Positions 12,402 through 23,800 of a stretch of 64,000 bases of DNA are shown one piece after another (position 1 is the stretch's first letter; each line of letters begins with the position of its first letter). Both the position numbers and the translations under genes were made by a program. The stretch comes from Eleusine coracana subsp. coracana. Taxonomy: Eukaryota > Streptophyta > Magnoliopsida > Poales > Poaceae. Under the pieces are notes generated by a model that did no database searches, had not been told where the DNA came from, and saw nothing but the letters and a program-made list of their open reading frames with translations. Location of the stretch: positions 41,553,511-41,617,510 of the forward strand of contig CM064424.1 of NCBI GenBank assembly GCA_032690845.1, read 5' to 3'.

Positions 12402-14828
12402 TTCTTTTGAATCATCATAAATATGGTTTACCAAAATCATAAACATGCTTTTTCAGAAAAGTAGAAGTGCATTCAATGTACTTACTCATCTTCTTGGGAG
12501 TTTTGACTAGAGCTTCTTGTTCTCTTTGCAGTAGCAACTCTACATACAGCATTGTAAACTATGTGTACATCCTTGCTACACTTGAAATGCTTGGTTCTAT
12601 AATCAACAAAAGGAGACTGCAATGCAGCAACCAATTTGGCAGGTCTCCTAGGAGCAGGCTGAAATGAATCAGTCTTAGAGGTGTCCTGGTTGGTGCATTG
12701 TTCACTTGAGGTACGAAGTGTGTGTCTAGGTGTTTTGAAATCAACGTCCCTAGGCTCAGATGTTCCAACACCATCTTCCCCTCTTTCCATCTTTTTTTTG
12801 CCCAGCATCATCTGTGCATTTTTCTCATTAACAACCTTAATAGCATCTTGTTCGAGTTTATTCATTGCTTCTTCAGAAAGACTGTCAATGATATTATCAT
12901 CTTCTATTAGTTCTTGAGACTCAAAAACCTTGAAATCGGGAGGAGAGAAATCCCAAGAATTCCTATGTACAGTGTTTGGAGCATCAACTATAGCATCTTC
13001 CTCCATCTCTTTTTGTACAGTTGACTGGCCATGACTCAATATCTGACCCTGATGCCTTTATCTTCTTCTTGTAGTTTTGAGAACTTCTTGTGTGGTTCTA
13101 TCATCTTGATTGTTTGCTGATTGAGGTTGTTCAGCAGGTATCAGCAATGCAGTCTGCAAATTCCTAGGCAGTGGCGCCTCATTTTCTTTGACAAGATTAA
13201 TAGGTTCCCTTTGTACATCACTATCAGGTGCTTCTTGTTCTTCATGATCATCCTCATTGTTAGGTGCTTCTTGTTCTTCATGATCATCCTCATTGTCAGC
13301 TACTTGTTGCTCTTCATCATCATCTGAATGTGCATCTTGATCGTCATCGTCGCTTGACTCTTCCTCATCATCTTCATGATCCTCTTCCTCATACTCTTCC
13401 TCATCCTCCTCATCTCCATCAGATCCATCTTCATATTCTTCTTCGTCATCTTCACTAGTAGAGGGGTGATGTCAAAAACTTCTGTTGTATTTTGTGCGCT
13501 TAGACAGTCTCGTACTATGACCAGATGCAGCAGCAGAAGTGTTGGAGTGATTTTCCTCATCGATAAGTTTAGAAACTTGACCAATGAATTGGCCAATGAC
13601 GTCTGATATAGCAACTGTAACTGTGTTGACAAGTTGGCACAACTTCCTTTTCTTCTGCAAATGGACAAAAGCAAATCAGCAGGGGAAATGATAAGAAAAA
13701 TTGCTCTTGGAAATAATCAAAACACTTTATAGGAGTATATGAAAATGCTTTTAATATTTTGTGCATACCTTATTTGAAACACCTAGTTTTATCCTCGAAG
13801 ATACAAAGTTCTCGATATCTTCAATACGCCCAAAACAAGATTCCTGGATAGTGGTGTAAGCTGACTGCTTGAACTGCAAAATAAAATCAAACCAAAATCA
13901 GTACAAGAAATAAACTACATAATGCCTGTAGGTTGTATAAAAACATAGCAAAACATAGCACCATGTTGATGAAATAAAAAACTGTAGCATACCTTTAGCC
14001 TACCAAATCCCCCACCTCTGTTGGTGTCAAGCTTTATGACCTTATCAACAAGATTTTTATTCCATGTAGCAATTCTTGGATTGCATGAAGGGATTTGTAG
14101 GTCATTCACAGCCAATGAATCCAAGTACAGAACCCGTGTCAGAAAAAATATTATAATTTGGGGCACAAAACAATAAACATTTGTAAAAAAAATAGAAAAA
14201 AGTGATGTACAGGAAGTACATGTTAACCACAAGTAGTAAACAACCCCCAACTGAACTCCTTTCCCTCATCTTAAGCGCAGATGACTTCAAGGATCTATGA
14301 CAAACTGACACCAGTTCAACTTGCTGAGTCTAGACAGATTTACCACTGCAGGGTAGCACTTTGGGTTGATGGATAGAAAAGTGCTTGAAGAAAGAAAGGT
14401 GGAAACAGCTAACATAATCTAGGACCTCAGGTAATCTTCATTAGGCTCTTTGTTATCCTTCAATCTTGTAACAATTGCCTTAACAGTAGGTGCTTTGGCA
14501 TTGTCGATCTGGTATTCCTCATGAATGAAATTTATAGCTTCAACACTGAAATCATACAAGACTTTGTCTCCTTTATTGGGCAATTGAAAAACCCGGTGCA
14601 CAGTGTCTTCAGAGACCTTTTTGTTGATTATAGAACCAAGAATTTCAAGTGTAGCAAGGATGTACACACAATTTACAATGCTATATGCAGAGCTGCTACT
14701 GCAAAGAGAACAAGAAGCTCTAGTCAATGCTCCCAAGAAGATGAGTAAGTACATTGAATGCACTTCTACTTTTCTGAAAAAGCATGTTTATGATTTTCGT
14801 AAACCATATTTATGATGATTCAAAAGCA

Positions 14829-14865
<37 letters not shown>

Positions 14866-17800
14866 TAATTTGAAGTATGCACATTGACTTATGAAGGTTA
14901 TGTCTGTAATTGAAATTTTCTACAGTTTTATAACAATTACTTCTAAGTAAATTCAATTACAGTTCTATAATTCAAAATTTTCGTTAGGCAAAAAAATAGT
15001 GTAAATACTACTTTGACGTACTATGCATAAAAGCATATAATTCCAAATATTAGAACACATAGCATAATTCCAGATAATAGAACAAGAAAAAAAAGAATGT
15101 ATGTTGACAAAAAAGTTATTTCAGAAAAAGAACCTATTTAACGTACCCGGTAGATTTCTATCTGTTATTCCCACGTGATGTAGAAGGACCATCATTGTTT
15201 CCTTTGGGTCTTGCCATTGCCTAGATAGAGAAAAAAAAACTGTAGATATGTTACTTGTGATATAAGGATGAGTTGCCTAGATGGAACAAGAAAATTCAAA
15301 ACTACATGAATGGTTTGTACATATACCAAAATTGCATTATGGACATATCTGATTTTGTTACAAAAAATAATAGCAATGCTTTTCATAGGTATCAGAAATG
15401 CTTCTTGTGCATAATGATTTGCTTCTAACCAATAACAATTATGCTTTTCAAAGGTATCATGAATTTATACATATGATTTTCATATAATGTGAAAAAATGT
15501 GTATGAACTAATCTTATGAACTAAAGTTCGAATTCATAAAATTAAATGAACTAAAGAGCATGCTAACATTAAACATGTAATGCAGACAATTAGGGGCAGG
15601 CAACTGTACAACATTAATATTCACAAGAAGAAGACACAACAAAATCATCAAAAAGAATGTACAAATAGAGCAACGAACAGCACGAAAAAAGTAGTTCTTG
15701 AAATGAAGTACAAATAGATTTTCTTGTTTATCAGGCTATGTTGTTATTCGATACGGAATGAATCTTGCATTTTTTTAGGATGAGATAAGTGATCTTGTTC
15801 AACAACATCAAATGAAACTAATGCAATTATTCAACTTATGTGCAATCAGTCTATTCCTGAAGTTAATAATGAGAAGATGGCGACACATCCAAATCACCAA
15901 AATAAAATGTATGTATTGAGAAATGAACACCAAACCAGCAAGGTGCACATTCTATATCTGAAGTTGAAGTTGAAGTGCATGATAAGCTTGAAGTGTGATA
16001 GTATGATTCTATATTGGAATTTAATTTGTAGAATGACCAAACATTAGTTTTAGTCACATTTTAGTTCAATGACACATGACATTGTGATGACTCACGGTGT
16101 ATGGTGCTTGCAGGTAGTAGGGTGTATGTTGTTTGCATTATTCACAGAAAGCAGTGGATAGAAAATCCACAGATGCACAGATCACAGATCACAGAAAATA
16201 GGAATAGGTGGGGAATGGATATGTGCATGCTCACCGAGTGCAGATCCAAGGTTGAAGACGCGCTGGCCGGAGAGCTTCGAGTGCCTGCTCGCCCAGCCAC
16301 CTGCGGAGGACGCGTGCTGGCCCCTGCTCCCTGCGTCTGTCGACCAGCTCCCTATAGCTGCCGCCTGCTAGCCAAGCACACCGCAGAGGCCGCTCTGCTC
16401 ACCCACCTAACTCCGGCCGCAGTCTGCTCGCCCAGCACACCGTGGAGGCCGCTCTGCTCGCTCACCTCCGTCTGGCCGCAGCCTGCTCCTCCACCTCTGT
16501 TCCTACACCACGGAGGTCGAATCAAATCCCAGGACGACGAAACAAATACGAGACAAAATCGAATGAAAAAATACGATGAATAGATGGGGATTGATGCCTA
16601 ACCTTCGATTCACAATTGCTCGTCCACCATCCCTGTGCAGATGTGCGCAACTAGATGAAACCCGCCTACTCTATCTCCCCTCTGCAACCTGCTCATGCAG
16701 CATTCCTCTGCAGCTCCTCCACCTCCATACAACTACATGCTCCAGCACCCCCGCTTCTGTCGCATGCTCCCCCACCGTTCAGCACCCTTCAAACGCCGAG
16801 GTCGAATAAGAAATGAACCTTAAAAACAGGAGAAGTGCTCCGGTGGAGCTTTTTTAAAATTTGCACAAATCTTAAAGCACAATATTTATTAATTTCCGAT
16901 TTTTAATTCTCCTAATCACAGGGGCCGACCCTACCCTTAGAACCCAGACCTGAAGCCCAGCCCCGTCAAGCGGTGAAAACGGATCGAACGAATCGGTCGC
17001 CTCTACTCCCCACAATCACGCTCGCACATTTCCTCTCCTCCGTTCTCCCCGTTCTCGGCAGCGCCGGAGCAGCTCCGGCAGCGGTGACCAGCTCCATGAA
17101 TCTTAAAGCATAATATTTATTAATTTCTGATTTTTAATTCTCCTAATCACAGGGCCCGACCCTACCCTTAGAACCCAGACCTGAAGACCAGCCCCGTCAA
17201 GCGGTGAAAACGGATCGAACGAATCGGTCGCCTCTACTCCCCACAATCACGCTCGCGCATTTCCTCTCCTCCGTTCTCCTCATTCTCGGCAGCGCCGGAG
17301 CAGCTCCGGCAGCGGCGACCAGCTCCATGAATCATGGAGACGACATTCACCCGGCGGTGGAAGTCGAAGTCGCGCTTCCGAATTCCTCCCTCTGTGCATC
17401 GCCTCTCTGCATTGCATCGGCGCTGAGGACGGCGAGGCAGCCGAGTCGGCGGCAAAAACTCACCCACCTCCATTGCCCTGTTGTGCTGAATCTGCTCGCC
17501 TTTCTGTTTGGCCGGCGATGTCAGAGTTCGCCAGATTGGCAAGTTCCTTGCGGCGACGATCTGCTCTGTGGAACTGCATCTCTGCCTAATAACCATGGTA
17601 AGTGATTGAATTAGGGTTGTCCGGGAGCAAGTCCTGGCAGTGCGAACCTGGGGTCGTCAATTCTAGGGTCCCCAATATTGCAAATCTAGCTGCATATAAT
17701 TTTATTTCTTATTTATAATTCTTTAGCTTATTCATTTCGCTCCTATCAATTGGTTTCTTTTCCAACAAATTAAGCCTGCATTGATCTGCTCCTATTATCT

Positions 17801-20800
17801 GCCGTTTGTTTGATTATGTTCATTATTGGGTCTCATTACCCTGCAAGACGTCAAGCCGTGCTAGGAGATCAGTTAGTGACACTGAACATTGAAAGGATAG
17901 CAGACGCCCATAATGATCTGTTCAATTAGTGACACTGAAAATTTTCTAGATGTTTTCAATCTGAATCGTTGAGTCAATGCCCTAGTTAGTAAATGATTAC
18001 TGAACTAGCTTATTTCATTATAAATCCATTACTTTTCTGATTTCCATCTTGGAAGCCGTCTGTTTGCACATGGCCCTGATTTTGCCGGGACATCCCTGAT
18101 TAAAGTGGTTTATGTTTCAATTGAATGCATGGCAATGATTAGAAACTCTGTTCTAGTTAGCGTCGGAATCAGTATCTCCCAACTGGGCATTCAAACAAAT
18201 GCAGGGCCTAAGAACTTCAATTAGTTAGAACAAACAAGTGCAGTTATGACTCGAAACCCTAGCACCCTGTTCCTAAAAAACCTTGACATGCACTCTGTTA
18301 CATAAGTTATAAATAAACTTGATGGCCATCTAAGGCCAACAAAAAATTTTAACTTTATTATCTGCGAGCTGCCTTCTTCTTACGGATCCCAACAGTTTCC
18401 ATTGCAATGAACTCCGTTTCCATAAAATCCTTCATTTTTCGATGAGACCTCAGGAAGGGAACTGTATCACTCCCAGCTACGACATGGTCGTGTCTGTCCA
18501 CAAATTTTGACACAAACCATACTCTACGAGATTGATCCAGTCTGATAGCGAGTTCAGCAGGGTAGTGACACCGAGTTTCAGCTCTTCTTCTACGACCACT
18601 TGAACTCTTGGCAGTATGTCGTTGGGAGCCCGGACCCCTTGTTTAAAACACACAAAACATCTGAACAAAAATTCTTTTGTGTGTCTGCCACACCTCACAT
18701 TCTGCCTCCTAACGCTAAATCCCTTGTCACGTGCATACTTATTATAGAATAAAAAGGCCTCATCTTCACTTGCAAAGGTCTTACTCACAATATCACAATA
18801 CTCATCCACTGCTTTCTGATTAGACCAAGAATTTCCAAATTTCTTGAAGATTTCATCCTTAGAAACACCATTGTTGTGCTCCTGCAAAGATATACACCTT
18901 AAATCAACTCCTTCAGTGAACATATGCATCATGTAATGTCCAATTATGTTTTATGTAATGACATAGTATCATTTCATACTGCTCGTTTTATTCCTGGTCA
19001 ACTAAACATCTAGTGCATCAGTATAGGTGTGCCTACAACATGCATACAACTACCAAAGTTTAGCCATCGAGCCATAATATAAGAAAACATCACAATGTCC
19101 ATGAAAAGACTACTATACTGATTTCAACTAGTATTTAGTCAAAATTTGTTCTAACTAATTGAAGTTCTTAGGCCCTGCATTTGTTTGAATGCCCAGTTGG
19201 GAGATACTGATTCCGACGCTAACTAGAACAGAGTTTCTAATCATTGCCATGCATTCAATCAAAACATAAACCACTTCAATCAGGGATGTCCCGGCAAAAT
19301 CAGGGCCATGTGCAAACAGATGGCTTCCAAGATGGAAATCAGAAAAATAATGGATTTATAATGAAATAAGCTAGTTCAGTAATCATTTACTAACTCAATG
19401 ATTCAGATTGAAAACATCTAGAAAATTTTCAGTGTCACTAATTGAACAGATCATTATGGGCGTCTGCTATCCTTTCGATGTTCAGTGTCACTAACTGATC
19501 TCCTAGCATGGCTTGACGTCTTGCAGGGTAATGAGACCCAATAATGAACATAATCAAACAAATGGCAGATAATAGGAGCAGATCAATGCAGGCCTAATTT
19601 GTTGGAAAAGAAACCAATTGATAGGAGCGAAATGAATAAGCTAAAGAATTATAAATAAGAAATAAAATTGTATGCAGCTAGATTTGCAATATTGGGGACC
19701 CTGGAAATTGATGACCCCAGGTTCGCACTGCCAGCACTTGCTCCCGGACAACCCTAATTCAATCACTTACATGGTTATTAGGCAGAGATGCAGTTCCACC
19801 GAGCAGATCGTTGCCGCAAGGAACTTGCCAATCTGGCGAACTCCAACGTTGCCGGCCGAATAGAAAGGCGAGCAGATTCAGCACAACAGGGCAATGGAGG
19901 TGGGCAAGTTGTTTGCCGCCGACTCGGCTGCCTCGCCGTCCTCAGCATCGATGCAATGCAGAGAGGCGATGCGTAGAGGGAGGAATTCGGAAGCGCGACT
20001 TCGACTTCCGCCGCTAGGTGAATGTCGTCTCCACGATTCATGGAGTTGGTCACCGCGGCCGGAGCTGCTCTGGCGCCGCCGAGAACAAGGAGAACGGAGG
20101 AGAGGAAATGCGCCAGCGCGATTGTGGGGAGTAGAGGCGACCGATTCGTTCAATCCGTTTTCATCGCTTGACGGGGCTGGGCTTCAGGTCTGGGTTCTAA
20201 GGGTAGGGTTAGACCCTGTGATTAGGAGAGTTAAAAATTGGAAATTAATAAATATTGTGCTTTAAGATTTGTGCAAACTTAAAAAAAGCTCCACCGGAAC
20301 ACTTCTCTAAAAACAGAGGAAAAGAGGACCAAATATTAGACAAAATTGATTGGAAATCGATGAGTAGACAAGGGATAGGTTGTGAAACCTTCAATTATGC
20401 ACTCTCCTTGCTTCCGATTGCAACTCCCCTGGGAGAAAATGGAAAAATCAGAAGCTCAAGTGAGTGATTTTGGGGAGGAAAGAGGTTGTGCGAGAGAAAA
20501 AATAGAGAGAGAAAGAAAACCTAGAGAGAGAAGAGGATCGTTGAAATGAAGCAGCGCGGTTCCTGAGATTTGAATAGCCTCTCAAAAAAAAAAAACATTT
20601 CAGCGGTCGAATTTAGGTGGGTCCTGCCTTGGAGAGGAAAAAATCCACGCCGCGCCGTATTGGTTCCTTCCAATCCTTCGATTCGTATCGAACGGACAGC
20701 GTCGTGTGCGCCCGTGCGTGCCGCACGCCCGAAAACAAGTTATTACCATATTCTTTTCTCCGTTAAGAACACTCTCACCAAATACCTCAATAGTCAAGGC

Positions 20801-23800
20801 CGTAGCAGCTCTCGTCATAGTCCGCCAGGAAAAGGTGGTGACCTTTCTACTACTCTCTCATCTTCTCTCTCTCTCTCTCTTAGCCTCTCTTGCTCACCCA
20901 AGTCCAATCAAGAAAGCAGATCCTCGTAATACCACGGTCAATCCCCCATGATAGTGGAGGTGTTCGCAAGCGAGGCCGGCATGTCCTAGAGATCTATGTG
21001 TTGTGTTTTCCCATCTCACGTGTGCATCATTCTTCCTTGTCAACTATCAATTGAGGTGTCCAGCGATGTGAACGGCACCACCCCTCGGACGGCTGATTTT
21101 GTTGGGCACCTCGCCGTTGGCGTGAGGCAGCTCTAGCCTTTAGCAGCTGATGCTTCTAGTAGCTGCTAGCTTGTAAGATCCATGTTAGAGTAGTAGCACT
21201 TAAAGTCATCAATGCTAGATTTAGAGGTGGTGTAAAGTTTGAATTTAGTTGAAGATGTAAGAGTTAATTTCATAAACCCATCAATACTTTGTCCTTATAG
21301 TCACAAACTCACTAAATATGGTGTCTATTTTAAAAAACCACTAATACTTTAGGATGTAGTTTCACAAAACCACTATCTTTCTTTACTTATACGTATCTGA
21401 GACCCATGATCCTATATATCAGATGCAACATTTAAAAGTATTGGTGGAGCTCATGTCACATAAACAAAGATGATATGGCAGAGCATAAGATGGCTTCATA
21501 GGACTTGAGACAGTTGAGCTCGAGCAAACATAGCCATCTTTGCTTATGTGGCGTGAACTCAGCTGAGTTGGCCAGTGGAGATACGGTCTTCAATTTCTAG
21601 TGTTGTAGCTAACATGTGGGACCCTAGGTATCGAATACGTATAAGTATATAAAGTGGTGGTTTTGTGAAACTACACCCTAAAATATTGGTGGGTCTGTGA
21701 AATAGGCACCATATTTAGTGGGTTTGTGATTATAAGACTGAAGTATTGATGGGTTTGTGAAATTAACTCAAGATGTAATTACAGATCGATTGCAATATTT
21801 CATATTAGTTTTTTATCTCATTTATTTTGGATGGATTTGAAACCCTTTCGTACCATTTTTTCTTTGAGAATTTTGTTTTTTTCATAAGCTATTCTAGTAA
21901 TCCAGTTTGCATTACTAACAGTTGTTGACTTGTTGCATGCGTTTTTTCCTCAGTTGCAGTCATTAATCTGTGTCCCCTCTCTCCTTCGGTGAAGATGTTG
22001 GGTCAGGCAGCACTCAGGCTTCATGGCTGCTACCAGCGCCGGCGGACGTACGGGACACAATGAAGCGGACAGGAGAAGGAGAGAATCCTCGGTGCTGTGT
22101 GACACATGGATGCCTTCGATGAGGCCAGCGGGCTGAGCGATGAAGAGAGAGACAGGCCATGGACGTCGACCAAACAGCCCATAGAATAGAGCAGACCATA
22201 GTCACCACGTCCCCGATTCGCTGGGTTCGTGGGACGGATTTGCGGGACGTGGTACGGCGCCCGAGAAAAATAGGGACGAGGGGGTGTCCCTATTACGCAT
22301 GAATTAATATGACTCGGTACGTGACTCCAATGATTTGGATTCGCTGAATCCGATTCGTGGCCAAGGGTAGAGAGTCGCGTAGGGCTCTCTGATGGCGGCG
22401 GAGGTCCAAGACTCCAAGCGAGATCTCCCTGATGTTGCTGCTGGCGCATGGATCGGAAGATGGTCATCTACGTTGGCTAAGCCTGTAACTCATCCCATCC
22501 TCAACCTGTGCGATTGACGTCACGATACATCTTACTTAGGGCCACGTTTTGCCTAACACCCTAGGAGAACGGAGTCACGAATCGTCATGTTTGGGGACGC
22601 CAACTCCTTCCATCCTTGAATCCTAAATAGGGACGACAAATCCGAGTCGCGATTCACGCCCACGTCCTCAAATCCGGTGACTATGGAGCAGACCCATGTA
22701 GCCCGCAGACGCGCACAGTTCCACAAAATTATAGATTAATTAATGAGTGGAGAGGATTGTTGATACGTGCAAAGTTTTGACTGGCCACGAGTGATGTGTT
22801 GATGCGTGATTGGTGGAGGGGGGCGACGAGGCTCGCTAGGGAGGCGGAAGCCACGCCCTATAATCTCTACTATATATACTTAATATAGATTCGAGATGGT
22901 CTTCTTAGCCAGTGTTAATCGTCCTTAATCTGTCTTATTCCGCCTCTTCTCCTGGCGCTTGATCTGTATCCTAGGCGATCCAACGTCTGTCCTTGCCTCA
23001 GCCCGGTCGACCCAGACTCACGCGATCCCTAGGCCACTGCCCTGCCGCCACCCGATCGTACTCGTCCTTGCCCCGATCCCTGGCGACTGGCGTGACCTCA
23101 ACCCTATTCGCCCCATGCGCCGAACATCCCGTCCTCTTCTAAGATCCAATCCAAACAGGCTGAGGGAGATATGACGATCTGCTGGAGTCGTTGGTAGCCC
23201 GTACCCTGTGGCAAACAGAACGTCCCTGCGATCCAATCCAAATAGGCGGAGGGAACTAGAGACGGCGACCTGCTGATCTGCTGGAGTTGAGGATGATGAA
23301 CACTGCAGCGCCACCTCGGCAATCTATGGACGGCACATGCACTGATCATATGACCCTGTGACTGACTGTACGTGATCTGCAGCGCGGAATGATTGAGGAT
23401 GTCACCTTCATGCACCTCGGCTGGGCTCATGCAATCATGAATTTCAATGTGTGATCGTTGTGAAGGATCTCCACAACCGAAGACACAAGGTCAGGCGACG
23501 TCATATGTGGTCTAACTGACCCTGAACGACCATCTTCTTTACTTCATGACAAACCGTGTGTTGCTAATCAATTTCTAATTTCAGGTCTCTTCAATTTACA
23601 AAATGCTCACCATGTGTTCAATATTACTTAACATTACAGTTTGTTTCAGTTAACATTTTTCTTACATTATCAAATTGAATGTGAGTGTTTGTGGTAGGGT
23701 TCCTCCTTCCCTGCATGTTCATTAGCCGATGCATGTTTTATACTCCCTCACAGTATAGAAGTATTTTTGGACTTGGTCTAAATTCATAGCATATCTAATA

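Larger units (their letters stand above)
10562..15217 (-). pseudogene. Plant-mobile-domain/ULP1 (C48 peptidase) gene of the transposon
   Basis: Candidate first exon at about 15217-15147 begins MARPKGNNDG. Downstream on minus come plant-mobile-domain-like pieces (FSVEAINFIHEEYQIDN, APTVKAIVTRLKD; LNWCQFVID; YLDSLAVNDLQIPSCNPRI, about 14607-13990), a charged middle region (13680-13480; 13039-12482) and the protease. Protease exons with good splice sites are 11514-11337 (GLEHLSQSVIPRGELVSSVA), 11248-11162 (GELDRVEMKRVF), 11048-10784 (VVFPVLQTWKV, GHYFLLCLNLRENRFEVLES) and 10673-10562 (HDCGFHMLMHVEHW, stop TAG). The catalytic His (GHY) and Cys (DCG) are present. The residue where ULP1 proteases normally have Asp reads Glu (VLESMRS). 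One frameshift follows MRSLSGEG. ULP1-type proteases cleave SUMO conjugates; a role in transposition is unproven. Confidence 0.75.
6900..15640. mobile_element. Mutator-like element with FAR1-type transposase and ULP1 gene (KAONASHI-like)
   Basis: Two convergent genes, a FAR1/MULE transposase on plus and a plant-mobile-domain/ULP1 (C48 peptidase) gene on minus, end only 258 bp apart (10303 and 10562). ULP1-carrying Mutator-like elements are known in plants as KAONASHI elements, several of which lack long TIRs. I found no TIR or TSD, so the coordinates given are only the gene-bearing core. Sequence at 15641-16829 and 20317-20960, which is continuous if the younger element at 16830-20307 is removed, may belong to its right flank. 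Confidence 0.6.
16830..20307. mobile_element. Mutator-like element with ~1.16-kb TIRs, 3,478 bp
   Basis: Ends are GAGAAGTGCTCCGGTGGAGC on the left and its near-exact inverse on the right (GCTCCACCGGAACACTTCTC). The perfect 9-bp TSD is TAAAAACAG. The inverted arms run 16830 to about 18232 and about 19147 to 20307. The left arm is longer only because it contains a 231-bp tandem duplication. The ~0.9-kb core holds nothing but a FAR1-domain fragment on minus, so the element is a deletion derivative. It landed beside the older FAR1/ULP1 element within the V-ATPase gene intron. Confidence 0.9.
16821..20316. repeat. 9-bp target site duplication TAAAAACAG
   Basis: TAAAAACAG at 16821-16829 and at 20308-20316 directly abuts both ends of the long-TIR element. 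Nine bases is the Mutator superfamily TSD length. Confidence 0.9.

Noticed and set aside
17204..17605. 133-codon frame and its mirror at 19778-20265
   Set aside because: Both lie in the TIRs of the same Mutator-like element; they are repeat sequence, not genes.
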